From Moniliophthora roreri (taxonomy: Eukaryota > Basidiomycota > Agaricomycetes > Agaricales > Marasmiaceae): 64,000 nt of DNA. Positions within the stretch are counted from its first letter, which is position 1, and every line of letters begins with the position of its first letter. Under the pieces are notes generated by a model. The model was given only the letters and a program-made list of their open reading frames with translations, had not been told where the DNA came from and ran no database searches. The stretch covers positions 372,001-436,000 of the forward strand of contig LATX02000182.1 in assembly GCA_001466705.2 (NCBI GenBank). Direction: 5' to 3'. The position numbers and the translations under genes are program-made. Shown here piece by piece: positions 1 through 12,917 of this stretch.

Positions 1-3000
1 CAGGATGTTTGCAACAGCAAACATTTTGAGATTAACGGTACAGCTTACCAGTTCGCTCGGAGTAACCAGAGGTAATACCTGCGCACAGAGCGACACTATC
101 AAATTTACCTCTTCCAATAGCGCGAGAGAAGGGTCATCCGTCTCATTCTTCAAGAGTATGACTATAGTAGCACTGTGTCTTGAAAGGAAGTCCAAAACCT
201 GAAAATTCATGAATGGCAATTTCTACCGCGCGAAATATTATGGTAAAACCTGGTTGGAAGCTGTCGCGTGTTTTGCGCTGAGAGTGGCTAATAGAGCGTT
301 GACGAGTTGAAGACTGGGCATGAACAACTGATGATACCGCTGGACCGCAGAGGGTAAAAAGGTGTCACGATCTGAGTAGAGATTTCGTAAGTATGACAAC
401 TAACGAAGTACACTTGCATACGCACCGACGAAGGAAGAGTCAGCTTCTGGCCTAGCATCAAGATAATCACATTGTGCTAACGCAGGGATAAGCCGTGTCT
501 CAAGCAGACGCTCCGCACCAAGCCGCGTTTGTGCCATGCGAATAAACAATGACATCTTAGCCTCATAGACGTAAAGCGGATTAAGGTCGTCTGCAACGCA
601 ACATTGGCCAACAGCGTTTGATTCGAAGAAGTAAACTCACCAGGGTCTGGCTTCAGAACAGATTGTAAGAGGAAATCGGACTCGCTCAGGCCTTGTACAA
701 AGTTCGACAGGATACCATGGCGGACGAGGTGTAACGGCACCGGATGATTCTTGTCCAAGGCAGATAGTTGCACTAACGAGTCCAATAACATGAAGGCGAC
801 AGTCCGCCAAACCTCAGTGCCGTCAATTGCATCTCGAGAAATGATGACAACGAGACGCTCAAGGGAACTCTGCATGAGATTCAGACTGTTCGTCTGGATC
901 AAGTGGATTCCTCCCTGTTTTGATCTGCCCTGACTCCTGTGGGGAACGATAGCCATTGAGTCGCCGAAGGGGCTGTCTTCCCGCTTGCTAGACCATGCCA
1001 AGGCCAGCTTCGAGTCATTGTGAAGCGAAGGTAGGTCGGTAGAGGATGAGATGAGATAAATGTAATTGATGAATGAAGCGTAGAGGTTTCCGCGGACAAG
1101 TTCTACCCCGCTATTGTTGAGGATGCATTCTAGCATACTTCGAAGGATGGCGTACAATCGTTCGGCTGGTAATGCGCCAGAATCGGGATCACCACTCGCA
1201 GATTGAAGGATGATTTGATGCCGTCTGTCTTCGCGCAGCTTGGTAATGGAGGATAATATCACTTCCGAAAGCAGCACAGCAGTCGAGTCGTGTACATTGC
1301 CTGAGTTGATAATGGGAGGAAGGACGTGAAGAATGTCGAAGAGCATGTTTTCACGATGGTCATGGGGTAGTCGGTCAAAACACTTCGTAAGCGTGGTGTC
1401 AAGCAACCTTCGCCATGCTTCAAATCCGGTACTGGTGGCATGTATAACCTGGCGGCGATGGTTTTCGACAGCACAGCTCTCCAGTATGTAGTTTGTCTCC
1501 AGATTAAGCTGTTCCGCTTGGGCGGGGGTGACTATGCTGTTCTGAGCGAAGAGAGAACGACGAGCAGTTGTCAGCAGGGACAATAACTCTGTACGATCAA
1601 TAACGTCGCAACCGGAAGAATCCCTACGGACACAGGAAAGTAGGTTCAGTTGGCCCAGGAGCTGAAGTTCGACCGGTCGAACTTCCAATGTATCCGACCA
1701 ATCAAACGTGAGAGATTGGACAAACTCGATGATCCGTAGATGTGACTGTCCCACTTCCCGGAAAGGCCTCGACATTTCATCCTCCCATATATTTGCTTCT
1801 TCGATAGATGAATCGTTTCCGAAAAGAATGTCGAGTAGTTCTGCCACAGCGCCATGCTGTCCCTTGTTCGTGAGGACATGCAGGTCCAACGCAACAAGAT
1901 TGAAGATCCACGAACGCAAACGTAGGAATGCATTTAAGGTCGCTGTTGTCGTGGTTACACGAGCACCATCCTGGTATTGAACCTGGATGTACGGTGGTTC
2001 TTCGGGTCTCTCAGGAACTTGAGATGGGATGGCGGCTAAATGGCGAGCGAAAAAATCTTCTCTGGTGCGCAAGTACCGCATGGTAAAAGCCGATGTTCGT
2101 GGATGAACGCAGAGCTGGTGTATAACATGATAACACCGCTCCGCGAGCGCAGGAAGGAGTGCGAATAAAGGAGTGCTAGAGAGCTCATGACCGCGGCCCT
2201 TTCCCTTCAGAGTCGGAATACCAATTGATAGCAACTGCAAGATTACGTGAACACATGTTCTTCTCGCGCCTAATGCATGAGGGTCTTGAATGCCTTGTTC
2301 ACTGTTCGTAGAGCCAAACAGCAGGAAGTGCGCGAAGTTGGGATACGAGCGATTCGACTCTGTATTTTGAATGAGAAGGTCTAGAACCGCAAGTCTGATC
2401 GCTTGTTCAAGAGGTGTAGGGGGTTCATCCACGTCAGGTGCACCAGCACCAGTGACTTGCTCTGCAGTGGTTTCCGCTGCAGTAACATCCTCCGACGTTT
2501 CTGTCTCCAGGGCCTGCACGTATCCCATCAATATTCTATCCGATTCGTCACTTCGGTCTATCGATGTCGCCAGGTTGGTAAAGGCAGTGGATTTCGACAG
2601 TATCGTAAGTATCTTAACCGAAAGGAATACCACCTCGAAATGAGTGGGGTATGCCACATATGCTGCCAATGCGGGCACATGCTGAGGAACGAAGGATAGC
2701 GCTTGGTCGAGCCTCGTAAAGAATGATCGGGGGCGAATTGTCCCGACAAGAGGTGTACTATCAAAGTCGGAGAGCGTGGGAATCAGAACATCCAGGAAAA
2801 TATCCTGAATTTCCAACACGCGAAGGACGATTCGCAACACCCTGACGATTGTGCTCTCGAAATACGGCTCCTCCTTGGCAAGACCCTTGTCAAAGCCTTC
2901 AAGGCCTTCAACAACATATGAAATGATGGTCGTTTGCAGAGAGGTGGTGGTGTTGGTCAAAAGTCGTTGCAGGATATCGTAACCAGGATGGATGAGATAC

Positions 3001-5705
3001 GGAGTAATCACATTGTGCTTCAGCTCGCCAGATTCTGCAGCGGCGAGGAAGGACTCCAGGTCGTAACTGGCCAAGGCCCTCTCTATAAAGCAGAGACACA
3101 GGTCGTTCATCTGCCATCGCTCCGAGGGCCGCAAGAAGTCTCGATTGTGGATCTTTGAGAATACGTGATCTACCACAAAAGAAGTGAACGGACCGATTCC
3201 AGGTAGCCTGTACGGTTGACCCAAAGCATCTGGAATGGTATTTATAGGCACGACCTCCGTGACGCGATCTTTGAGAGGGATCCGTTTAGGTGTATGGATG
3301 AGAGTACTGAGCAGCTTCAAGAAGGGTATAGTTGCTGGATAAAGGCCATGGTGACCCTCAATTTCGTCGAGCTCAACTTCAACCCCTTTGCCTGGGCGGA
3401 CAGTCATTGTGTACCCTGCAGATGGTAGAGGTCGAACATTGATAACTTCCAACTTCTCCATCAACGTCCAGACTGCTCTACATATCTCCAAACCGGGGAT
3501 ACCTGCGCCTGGTTGACAGAATGCCGACAGCGTCTCGAAAAGCATTCCCTTGAGCTCCAACGGAACACTGAGTGGAATGAGAGACACCAGGGTAGGAATC
3601 GCTCGGAACTGGGTATGACCAGAGATGGCCACTCGAACTGCCACAGAGTGGGTCACAACTGCAGACATCAAACGAAGGAATGACTGCGCGAGTAAGACAT
3701 CTTTTGGCCCGATCGTCAGTTCAGGATGATGTCGACTCTGATGCTGGTATGTGGACTGATTCACTCCAGACTGTGACAGGGAGTGGTTGGGAGCTGTACG
3801 CACAGTAGCATTCGACGCCCATGCATCCAAAAGCCCAAATATGACATCCCACGACACGGCTGATCCATTTCCGGCATTGGGTAGCGAGCTTCCTGGAATG
3901 ACTTCACCGCCACCTCTGGCCATGAAATTGTAAGCCAGTTCACTGCAGTGTTGGCCTTTCGCTAGTCCAGCCAGCATGTCGAACAGAGCCATGGTCATCG
4001 TGGCATCATGTGCCTGTGTAGACCAAACAGCCCACTGAAGGAATGCAGGTAGGCGTCCCGCACTGGTTTCGAGTAACTCCAGATAGGTTGGAGGAGTTTC
4101 TGCTTGTGGCCCAGCACCCCAGAATTGAAGAGCAGACTCTTCGGGGAGAGAGCTGTACAGGAGGCCAATGAAAGAATACAGTAAGGCTATATCGTTCCGA
4201 GGTGGGGTCCTCTCGCCCTCTTGAGTAACACTGCCACCAAAGCGATTAGGTGCACGAGAGCGATCACGGGCATCGGCGAGAACAAGATCCTCTTGGCGCT
4301 GCTTTATTTTCCGCAATTCCGAAGATGCATGTGTGATCAACAGCCGAATTAGGGTCTCAAACGCAGTGAGAATAGGCATGCGAAAATCGTCCGAAGGTAC
4401 TTCTCGATGTTCCTGCTGTTCCGTTGAGGGAACAAGGTTCACCATCAAGGACGGGATGTTGAAACCACCATACCGCCGCTGCAGCTGAAGAACAGCAACA
4501 CCCAAATACGTGAACAGGTCGCCCTGTACAGCGTTCCATATCTGATTTTCCAGTTCTTCAGTACGAAAACCATCACGGTTCTCGAGCTGAGGATTGTTAT
4601 GGCGATGAGCTGCAAGGAATAGTGTCCATTTGAGAAGAATGGTAGCTTTTAGTCCCTGCTCCCTCCATTGTGACGTAGGTGACAACTTTTGGGTCATGAA
4701 GGTGAGGTTGCCCTGGTCATTCGCAAGCAAGCTCCGGTATTTCCCACTCTGGCTTTGGGGATCCACGGGGTCAAATGCAGCGAGTATAGCGGTGAGCATG
4801 TAGTAGCTCATGGAGTGGTTGGGGTTGGCTTGAAGCCACTCCACAATGACCTTAACTTCGTTTGGTGAGCACCAGCCGAGGCGAGCGAGAATGTAAAGTG
4901 ATGTAGCAAGTGTCCTACGCTCATATTTGAGTGAGTCGTATCGAGCATTGAGGATGTCAGCACCGAGAGATGGTGATCCTGCAATAGGTCAGTTGTCTGA
5001 AAGGTGGTCATACGATGACCACGTACCTTGACCTACTGGAGGTATGAAGGTATCACTCCTCGCATTTTTTCTGGCGGCATCTGCTCTCGAAAGAACATTT
5101 CCTAAGTTCTCTATCTCCCTAAATATCCGGTAGGCTATGGGGATAACGCCACCAGCCTGTCGTTCTGGAGGCAGTATTTCTGTGCGAGCAAAGTGGCCGA
5201 TATGTTGGAATAGTGGAGAGGCATCTTCATATTCCGCCATTTCAGTAGCTTGGAATAGATAACGTAAACAATCGGCCAAGTCTCGTCTCCTCTGGTGGAA
5301 TTCGGAAACCGTCAACTCTATGCAACGAACGGGATCAAGGTTGGGATTTTCACTCATTACTGAGTGAAGCAGCCCTGCAACGTAGCGTTCCGAACATTCG
5401 AGTTGCTGAGAGAGGAAGATGACTTGTCGTGCAAAGTCCGAGTTAATGGCGACCTTCTTGCCATTGATGACCGTTTTACCTTTGGATGAACTTAGCGCAA
5501 TTTGCTGGGTAGAAAGATACATGTTGAGCGCACCGGACTCTATCTCTTTCTGTTGCTCAACATCTCGGATACCCACATCGAATACCTTGACCAAACGCGG
5601 TTTGTGAATGATCAACTCGTCAAACACCTCCTGTTCTGCATACTGCGACCCCCGATTATCCAAAGCATTGATTAGAACTGCACGTAAACGAGAAATTGTC
5701 TCCAT
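1..5705 (-). CDS. NUP192: Nucleoporin Nup192/Nup205, 3' end beyond the window
   Basis: Large inner-ring scaffold nucleoporin of the nuclear pore complex, an all-helical solenoid binding Nic96/Nup93-type partners. The first exon (5705-5027) opens at an ATG and has the family's N-terminal helices. Intron 5026-4979 joins it to one very long exon (4978-641). Then come introns 640-591, 425-372, 249-199 and a donor at 48, each keeping the frame open. The tail after the third intron has the LQLVNALLATLS-type repeat followed by QVLDFLSRHSATI, as in Nup205 C-termini. The start is the first in-frame ATG; an extra upstream exon cannot be excluded. The gene is cut by the left window edge. Identification rests on overall similarity to remembered Nup192/205 features, not on one catalytic motif. 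Confidence 0.9.
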
Positions 5706-6191
5706 TGACCGAGGTCAACCACCGTATAGTCGCCGTATATGAAAGAGAAATAAATGGTCTAAAAGGAACGCGTTCAATGCCCAGCACGCGTGAAGAAGAT
5801 TAATTCGTCATTTTCCATGGAAAATTTCGGTCAAAAGTACTTGACTTACCGCTCTCCGTACCCAATACCTCAACCTAACAGCGAAAAAGTGGAGGCGAAA
5901 CACGAGCTACGGTGGTGGAAGAGGTCAAGGTTGGTTCGGGAAATTGGTGGACCTGGGTCCTTCAGTCCTTGGTCCGCCTGATCATCCAAACAATTCCTTC
6001 AGGCTTCACCTTTCTCCCCAATAATTTTCTAAACCTTTCAATGATAATTCGAAGCTTCTACTAACAGTTCTACCTGGTGTACTAGAAGGAAATCGTGACA
6101 AAAGGACGAAGGAAAAGCTATTCCCGAATCTTCACTTTACAGATTTCAGCGCCCTGCCCTGACTCAATTTGAACTTCTTCCTTCGACGATC
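5706..6191. promoter_or_regulatory. Shared divergent promoter of NUP192 and TCF25
   Basis: 486 bp between two diverging start codons. It has no ORF of note. It contains a 16-bp perfect palindrome at 5810-5825 (ATTTTCCATGGAAAAT). No clear TATA box was seen. Promoter function is inferred from gene arrangement only. Confidence 0.5.
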
Positions 6192-9100
6192 ATGGCTCCA
6201 CGACTTTCTAAACGACAGCAACGAGCTCTTGATGAACTCGAGGACCTGAACCAAGCAGGATCATCATTAACCGACAGTGAAGAGGAGGAATTCACGGTCG
6301 CTAAAAGTAAGAGCGGTTTCGCTGCAGTAGGTTGTCGATATCGTGTCTCTATGGTATGTCTAAAATTGACGTTTCGATTACAGCTTTTTACACTGGATGA
6401 TGAGAACGATGACGACGGTGAAGAGACGCAAGTTAAGTCCTCAAAGAAGAAGGTCCGACTGCAATTATTGTTGCCTTGAGGACACCGTTGGCTGATACTG
6501 GATGGATAGCCCAAGAAGAAAAAGAAGGCCGGTGCGATCTCTTCAGGGATTGGAACCTCGGCGAAAGAGATTAGCGAAGCAACTGCGCCAGTCATCAAGT
6601 CTTCTACAGATGATCAACCAGCGAACCAAGCGGCGAAGAATGATAAAAAAGCAGCAAAGAAAGCTAAAGCCAAGGCAAAGAAGAAAGGCAAGGATGACAA
6701 TGGACTCGATGAGATTGATAGAGCGTTGGAGGAGTTGTCTATCAAGTAAGTACACATGTCGTCTCCTTTTACTGTACATCATTGTCGGTTCCGCGTAATC
6801 AGGCATCCAGAGTTCCAAAAACCACCCACAAGCGAAGGACCATCGTCACAAGCTCAAGACCTCCTCGCGAAACTTTCATCCCACCTTTCCGTCTCGTTTT
6901 CTCACCTCGACTCATCCGCGGAACTCCGTAGATTCTTCGGGTCCAAGGTTGTCAAATCCACCCACACTAGTGATAGTCCTGGCAGCCATGGTAGACGCAC
7001 GAATGCCAAACAGCCGGCCACAGAACGTTCCAATCTGACCCGACCTCAACCAGGTTGGCCCCCTGCGAGGATTAGAGAAGGACTCAGTCTTCGGCCGTTG
7101 AACGAGGAGGAGCTTGCGAGAAAGGGTGCATTTGCCGTCAAGGGGGAACGGTGGTGGACGGTGGAATATGGGAAGAAGTATAAGAGCGTTACGAAAGCAT
7201 TTTTGAGGACAGTGTTTTCAGGAGGTGTGCTTCACTAAAGCTTCCTTCGTACCAACACTCACTACGAATTACAGATCCACAAGGTTTCTTTGATTTACTC
7301 TACCGGACGCCATGGCATGCAGATACCTTACTGCAACTCTCAGAGGTTTACCGACATCGTGACGGTAAGCGCAACTACTTCGACGCATTATAAACTGTTC
7401 TCATTGTTTGCGCTCAATAGAACACGCCCAAGCAATTGACCTCATCGATCGTTCCATCTTCGCATACGAGCGCGCTTTTCTCGGGATGGGATCATTCAAC
7501 TTCACGAGCGGCGTGAACAGGCTCGACTTTGACAGAGTGGAGAATCGTGTCTTCTTTATGGCAGTACATCGAGTTGTCGCTGATTTGACTCGCAGAGGAC
7601 TTACTCGTACTGCCTTTGAGTTTGCAAGGCTGTTATGGGCTTTGGATCCCTGGGCGGATCCTCATGGCGCTCTATTCCATTTAGAGTTTTTAGCTCCTAA
7701 AGGGATGGGAAGCTGGATGGAAGAAGTCTCTCAGGTTTTTGAACAGCGAGAAGCAGACAGCCAGGGAAGAATGAATCCGACAGTGTTACCTGGTTGGACG
7801 TGGAGCCGAGCGGTGGTTCTTAGGCTCAGTATCGATGATTCTGGGAAGGTAGACTTTCGGCATCCCTACTTGGTCTATTCGCTCATTCGGACGACTCACG
7901 CAGGGCAATTTTGAGCGAGAAGAACTTGAGAAGAAAAGTACAGAAGCCCTCATCGAGGCGATCAAATCATTCCCGACTGTTCTCCCGTTATTGGCAGATA
8001 AAGTCGATGTGACCGTCCCTGATTGGGTGAGGAGCCTAAAGGAATGCAGGGTTGAGGTTGATGGAAGGTACGCAGCTTCTTTCTGAGCATCCCTTACCTC
8101 CGAACGACTCACCTACGCCTCTGCAGCTCACTTCCTCTGGAACAAGCTATTCTTCACCTCCTGTCCCACTTATACGTCCAACGCGCATGGTCCCTGTGGA
8201 AAACACCTACCATCTCATCATGGCTGAGCCAGACTATAAAGTCCGTCTTCGGCTCTTCTCCTTCAGGCAAACAACCACTCCCACCCACTCCCCGTCGCAT
8301 CCGCTTCCTAGAACTATACTCTTCAACTTCTCCTGCCGCCAACACCCTCCGACACTCCGTGTGGCGACATGTCATTGGCCTTGAAACAACCTACCGCTCC
8401 CTATTCAAATTCATGCCCAGGTCAATAACGGAAACACGTAGTCTGTCATGTGATCCTCTACCGCCACCCGGTCGTCTTTCAGAATACGACACAACATTCT
8501 TTGCTGATGTAGAGGACGAATCGACATATAACACTGGTAGACGGCGAACGAGAGCTCAGAGGGAAGCGGATGAGCGAAGGCTTGCAAGGCTTGTACCCGA
8601 TGCTGACTTTAGGCAGCAAATACAGGTTAGTCATTGGTTGTCCGAAAACGTATAGCGTATTAACTTGTAAACTTTTCACAAGGCAATATTCGATGCTCAT
8701 CCAATGCTAGCAGAACGCTTTCAGGGAGGAGTGTTTGAGTTTGCGCAACGACTTGCACAAATGCCTCAAGACATGCTCGATGACTTGATGGCAAACGCTG
8801 CTGCCCAGATGGAAGGGAACGGCGATATGGGACAAGATAATATCTTTGTTGCGGACGTTGCTGGGGGTATGCCAGGCGGTTTCGGTGACGATAATCGGGA
8901 AGTGTTTCAGGCACCCCCACTGGCTGCTAACCCACCAAACAACGCAGCACTGGCTAATGTCCCTCCTGCGGAAGGTGAAGATGAGACAGATCGAGATGAA
9001 GATGAAGATGAAGATGAAGATGAAGATATTGCAGTTTGTCTCTTCTGTTGTTCTGCAATTGCTGATCTGACGGGTTCTCCTCTTTAGCCCATGCCAGTAC

Positions 9101-9219
9101 GTATAATCCGCAATTTTATCGGAAGATTTTGGGGCGGAGGTTACGCTCAAGCGGAAGACGCGGACTCCTCAGATGGGGATGAACCTCAAACACAGCGAGA
9201 CAACCAAGGTGTTGATTAG
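6192..9219 (+). CDS. RQC1: TCF25 / Rqc1-family protein (ribosome quality control)
   Basis: Homologue of yeast Rqc1 and vertebrate TCF25 (Nulp1), which acts with the E3 ligase Ltn1 in the complex that ubiquitylates nascent chains on stalled 60S subunits. About ten exons fit the frame: 6192-6326, 6384-6452, 6510-6745, 6803-7224, 7275-7364, 7421-7848, 7904-8067, 8127-8625, 8683-9033 and 9088-9219. The N-terminus is acidic then lysine-rich. The TCF25 core includes FFDLLYRTPWHADTLLQLSE, a tyrosine/arginine-rich segment with FTSGVNRLDFDRVENR, and the helical repeat with RRGLTRTAFEFARLLWALDP. The C-terminal part has an Asp/Glu repeat (about residues 800-815) and ends in a short acidic tail. The start ATG is the first after the divergent promoter. 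Confidence 0.9.
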
Positions 9220-9417
9220 ATACGAGTGCACTGTGATGTAGTATATCCGAAGTATAGGTCAAGGTTTATGGCGTATGCCATTGTAACAAATTAATATGCA
9301 GGCAATTATGTATAGATACAGATGATAGTGCGATGCTTGGTCCAAGAAATACTGTCCCAAAACTATATGGTAATGTGACATACCATCCAAGAAGGATTAA
9401 AGCACGTAGCAGTGCAA

Positions 9418-11172
9418 TCATCGACGTCGCCTCCGTTTGACGCCCTTTTCAAGAAAGTATGTCACAGCTTCTAGAGCGTCCTCCAGTAGATTCTCCTCAG
9501 GCTCCCAAGTAGCATCCTCTGGCCCATATCCTTCCCAGTATACATAAAACCATCGCCCATCAACGCAGTCCACCACATCCCCAATATAGTCGATGATGAA
9601 TTGTTTCTTCTGGTATGCTGCAAGTGCCTCCTTTCCACCCATCGTATCCGATAGTACTTGCTCCGTGAGCCAGGTATCCCGATCCCCACTAGAATCCTGC
9701 CAATGAACAAGGTATTCGTTGCCACCATCGTCGTCGAGTTCCCGGTGTTTGATGATGTCTTCCACAGTACACATGAGACTGCACTCTGGCAGCCGCATGA
9801 GCGAAGATGTCTGCCGGGGATGATCCCATGCCTTGGGTAACACTATCGCAGGCAAAACTCGTGCAAACTCGGGCTTGTAGATGCGACGTATGTGTGTACG
9901 ATCACCTTCACCCTGAATTGTTGGATGGACAAGTCGTGAGTACTTGTCCACTTCACAGACGGAGTGCTCGATGTCCGAAAGATCCATAGGAAGCTGATTG
10001 GGACCAAGTCTCGAGAACTGGATCCCTAAACGACGAAAATGCTCATCCTGCGTCTCCATCATCCATTTCATGATAAGGGCATCTATTTGACGGTTCGACT
10101 TTCTGGCCTCCTTGACACTTTTCCCAAACAGTTTGACGAGGCCTGATGAGGAACCAACACAAGGAACAACGTAGTCGTTCGCTGAGAATTTGTATAGGCT
10201 CGAGTAGGAGAGATTAAGGAGAAGTTGGTATGAGGTGAATGCCCCCATTCCAGGAAGGGTGAGGAGATATGTGTGTAGTTCTGCGGGGTCCTTGGCGTTT
10301 TGCATGCGAGAGGCAAGATCATCGTTCATGATCCTCTCCAACACCTCAAGATGGTTATAAAAGTTCTCCCGCTTTCCGGGAAGGATTTTCATGAATGCCG
10401 GTGTATAGAGAGGCATACCGCCAGCATAAGCGTCGCGAAGCACTTTAACATACGCTTGACGGCGGTATTTCTTCCATGTCAGCGGTCCGAGACGTTCCTC
10501 TAGCATCTCATACGTCTCAATCCTGGTGAAGATGTCGTAGAGCAGAATTCGAAAAATGATCTCCTGAGGTTCTTGGGAGCCCTTCTCGATGACCTCCCGA
10601 ACGAGGAATTGACAACCTCGATCAAGAACCCGGTATGGGTTACAAAAATAGTATTGCTGTAAATACTTGTCTTCGGTCCATCTACGGCAACACAATTAGC
10701 ACCATAAGAGTGAAAGGAAGAGAATGATGACATACGGGTATGATTCTCCTGCACGCCGTCTGTCATCAATGGCCTTTCTCTCGGCGCACCAGTGCCAAAA
10801 TGTATCAAATGCAGCGGTAGGCCGAAGAGTACATCCGGCGATCATAATTTTGGTTAATGACGACGATCTTTGTTCGCGTTTAGGCTTTCGTTTGCGTGCG
10901 AGCGTCACAGAGCTTATGGAAGAACGAAGGAATGTTTTCCGGGATCGAGTTGACGGCGTTGATGCGCCTTCATCATCATCTGATGAAAGACTTGATAAAG
11001 CAGAATTTTGAGCGTCAAGTTGTTCTTTTCGTCGTGTAGTATATCCTGATGTGTTCGTTTCGTGATTGGACAGAGAGGTGGTGGATTGATGGATGAAAGG
11101 GCGTTTGCGAGTGGGTGGCATAACTGTTAAGCCTTCGGAATCGTGAGGACGCGTTCTCTGGCAAGAGTTCAT
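9418..11172 (-). CDS. 5-hmdU-DNA-kinase-type helical domain protein with two chromodomains
   Basis: Two exons (11172-10736 and 10681-9418) give about 566 residues. Residues 1-110 are low-complexity and basic. The central part (about 130-370) begins WTEDKYLQQYYFCNPYRVLDR and has a helix-hairpin-helix-like LPGMGAFTSYQLLLNL followed by NDYVVPCVGSSSGL. This matches my memory of the 'HMUDK helical' / aG-PT-pyrophosphorylase family, a DNA-glycosylase-like fold tied in phages to hypermodified thymines. Two chromodomain-like segments follow: one starts at the VEDIIKHRELDD motif, the last has FYVYWEGYGPEDATWEPEENL. Together they suggest a chromatin-targeted base-recognising protein; the reaction is unknown. 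A downstream in-frame ATG starting MPPTRKRP is an alternative start. The gene ends convergently with TCF25, 198 bp away. Confidence 0.75.
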
Positions 11173-12917
11173 CAGGAGATTGAATTTAGACTCTTATAAA
11201 ATCAAAACTCACCGAGTTGAGCGCCCTTGCCCGCAACGAACCAGCTGGCCAAACACCTACACGTCGACAAGAAAGAGGGGAGAAAAGAGGTCTCGGATTT
11301 ACATTGTTTCTCACGGCATCGGCTGGACGTCGCTGAGCTCAAATTTTCTTTTTGAATTGGTCTTGGTGTAACATGCTTGACGTATGTCGACTGGACGCTG
11401 GATGCGATATTTTCTATATTACTGTAAGTAACCCCGATACAGGATTGATGAAATAGGCTGGTACATCGAGTTGATGGGGTTTGTATAAGTGAAACGGTGT
11501 TCCTGGGAGACACACTAGGGACACATAATCACTTGCGTTGCCGCATCTGTCTAATGACGGTCGCGCAGTGACGCTGATGGACTGGGAAAAAAACTATTTG
11601 TCCAAAGAGAACGTAAAGTTAATCCGGAGGAGCAAACGTGAATGTAAAATTGCCACCTAGCTAAAAGTTTGGGCGACTAGTGATGTCCACGATGTCACTG
11701 GCAACCGAAGATGGATGTCTGGTCGATCGCACGGCCGTCATTAAGAAAGAGGGAGACTGTGGTGGTGGACGAGGATTACGTTCCCCAATTTTCTCCATCA
11801 AGTATCAAACATGTATGAACTGGTTCCTAAAAGTCAGCTGAGATGTTCAAGCCTTCAGGAGTGATGAACTCGAGCTCACCGGCATTCTTAGCAGTTCACG
11901 ATTATATCCCCTTTGGTCACTACTTAGTGACCAAGACTTCATGTCGAGAGATACTTGCACAGATCGCAAAGAGAGCCCAGTAGCGCACAAGGAACTATTC
12001 TAGTTGTTCGTTTGCAGAAAACCAGGAAACTCTGTAAGCCATAGATTGCTGGTCAGTGAGTTACTCGACAGGATGATACGTTCACATTTATTCCTCGCGA
12101 AATACGATGACATCCGTTCCCAGCAACACTCACTGAATGGAGTGCACAATGGCAGTCCCAGCAAAATACCCTCAGTGAGTGAGCGAAACTAATACCTCAG
12201 CCCATATCACAGTGATATATGCTCTCGGACACAGACGATCAACGTCACTCACCAATGACCCACGCCGTAGACTTCTTTATAGTCCCATAGTCAGAGGAAA
12301 TATGTGGTTTTACGATGTTTAGTGGTGAGATGAGTTTCAGCGATGATGAAGGCAGGAGGCAAGGTAATTTCGTGGCCAGGACCCCCCAATAGTAGGTGGC
12401 GGGGCCGTTCTGAAAATTTCCGGTTTGGGGCGGTTTTTGTCCAAACCCGAGAACGGGGTGGTTCCGGACCCCGATTTTTGTCCAAACCAGCATACGGCCC
12501 TTAATAAAATCCAGAAAGCGCAAAACGCATTGTTCCGGCTCCCTGAACCTTCCCAGAACGTTGAGGAGAAAAAAATTCATTATATATGTATTCAATCATG
12601 TAGTATACGAGTCAGAAACTACATTTTCTTTCGTTGCAGTGGTTTGAAGGTTTCTGGCTAGGTCCATGGAGGAATAGACAATTATATTTACGCAGATATT
12701 CTACATAAGAGAAGCATTGTTAATGCCACCAACAATGCTTGACCGGCGACCTTCCTCAGAACGGCCTCTGGGGGTCCTCTCGGCACTCGGCGCCAGCAAC
12801 TTCGGCAATATTTCTTCCCTTCATTTCACCACCATCAAGTACTATGCAAATGTGGCATCTCAGACTTCAACTTTAAATATCAATATTTAGGAGAGAAGCA
12901 GCAGAATTCAAACTACA
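11173..12917. other. Intergenic region, no supported gene
   Basis: 1.7 kb between two divergent genes. Only short ORFs occur, none with recognisable content. It has a perfect 22-bp hyphenated palindrome at 11913-11934, and a 14-bp direct repeat TTTTTGTCCAAACC at 12434-12447 and 12475-12488 inside a G+C-rich patch (about 12390-12490) that could be a decayed mobile element. The start of METTL14 lies at the right end. Confidence 0.6.
11913..11934. repeat. Perfect inverted repeat, 10-bp arms
   Basis: TTGGTCACTA and its exact reverse complement are separated by CT. It could be a protein-binding operator or a hairpin; nothing else identifies its role. Confidence 0.8.

Noticed and set aside
12245..12595. 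116-residue minus-strand ORF
   Set aside because: Overlaps a repeated GC-rich patch, has no known motif and no intron pattern; probably not a gene.
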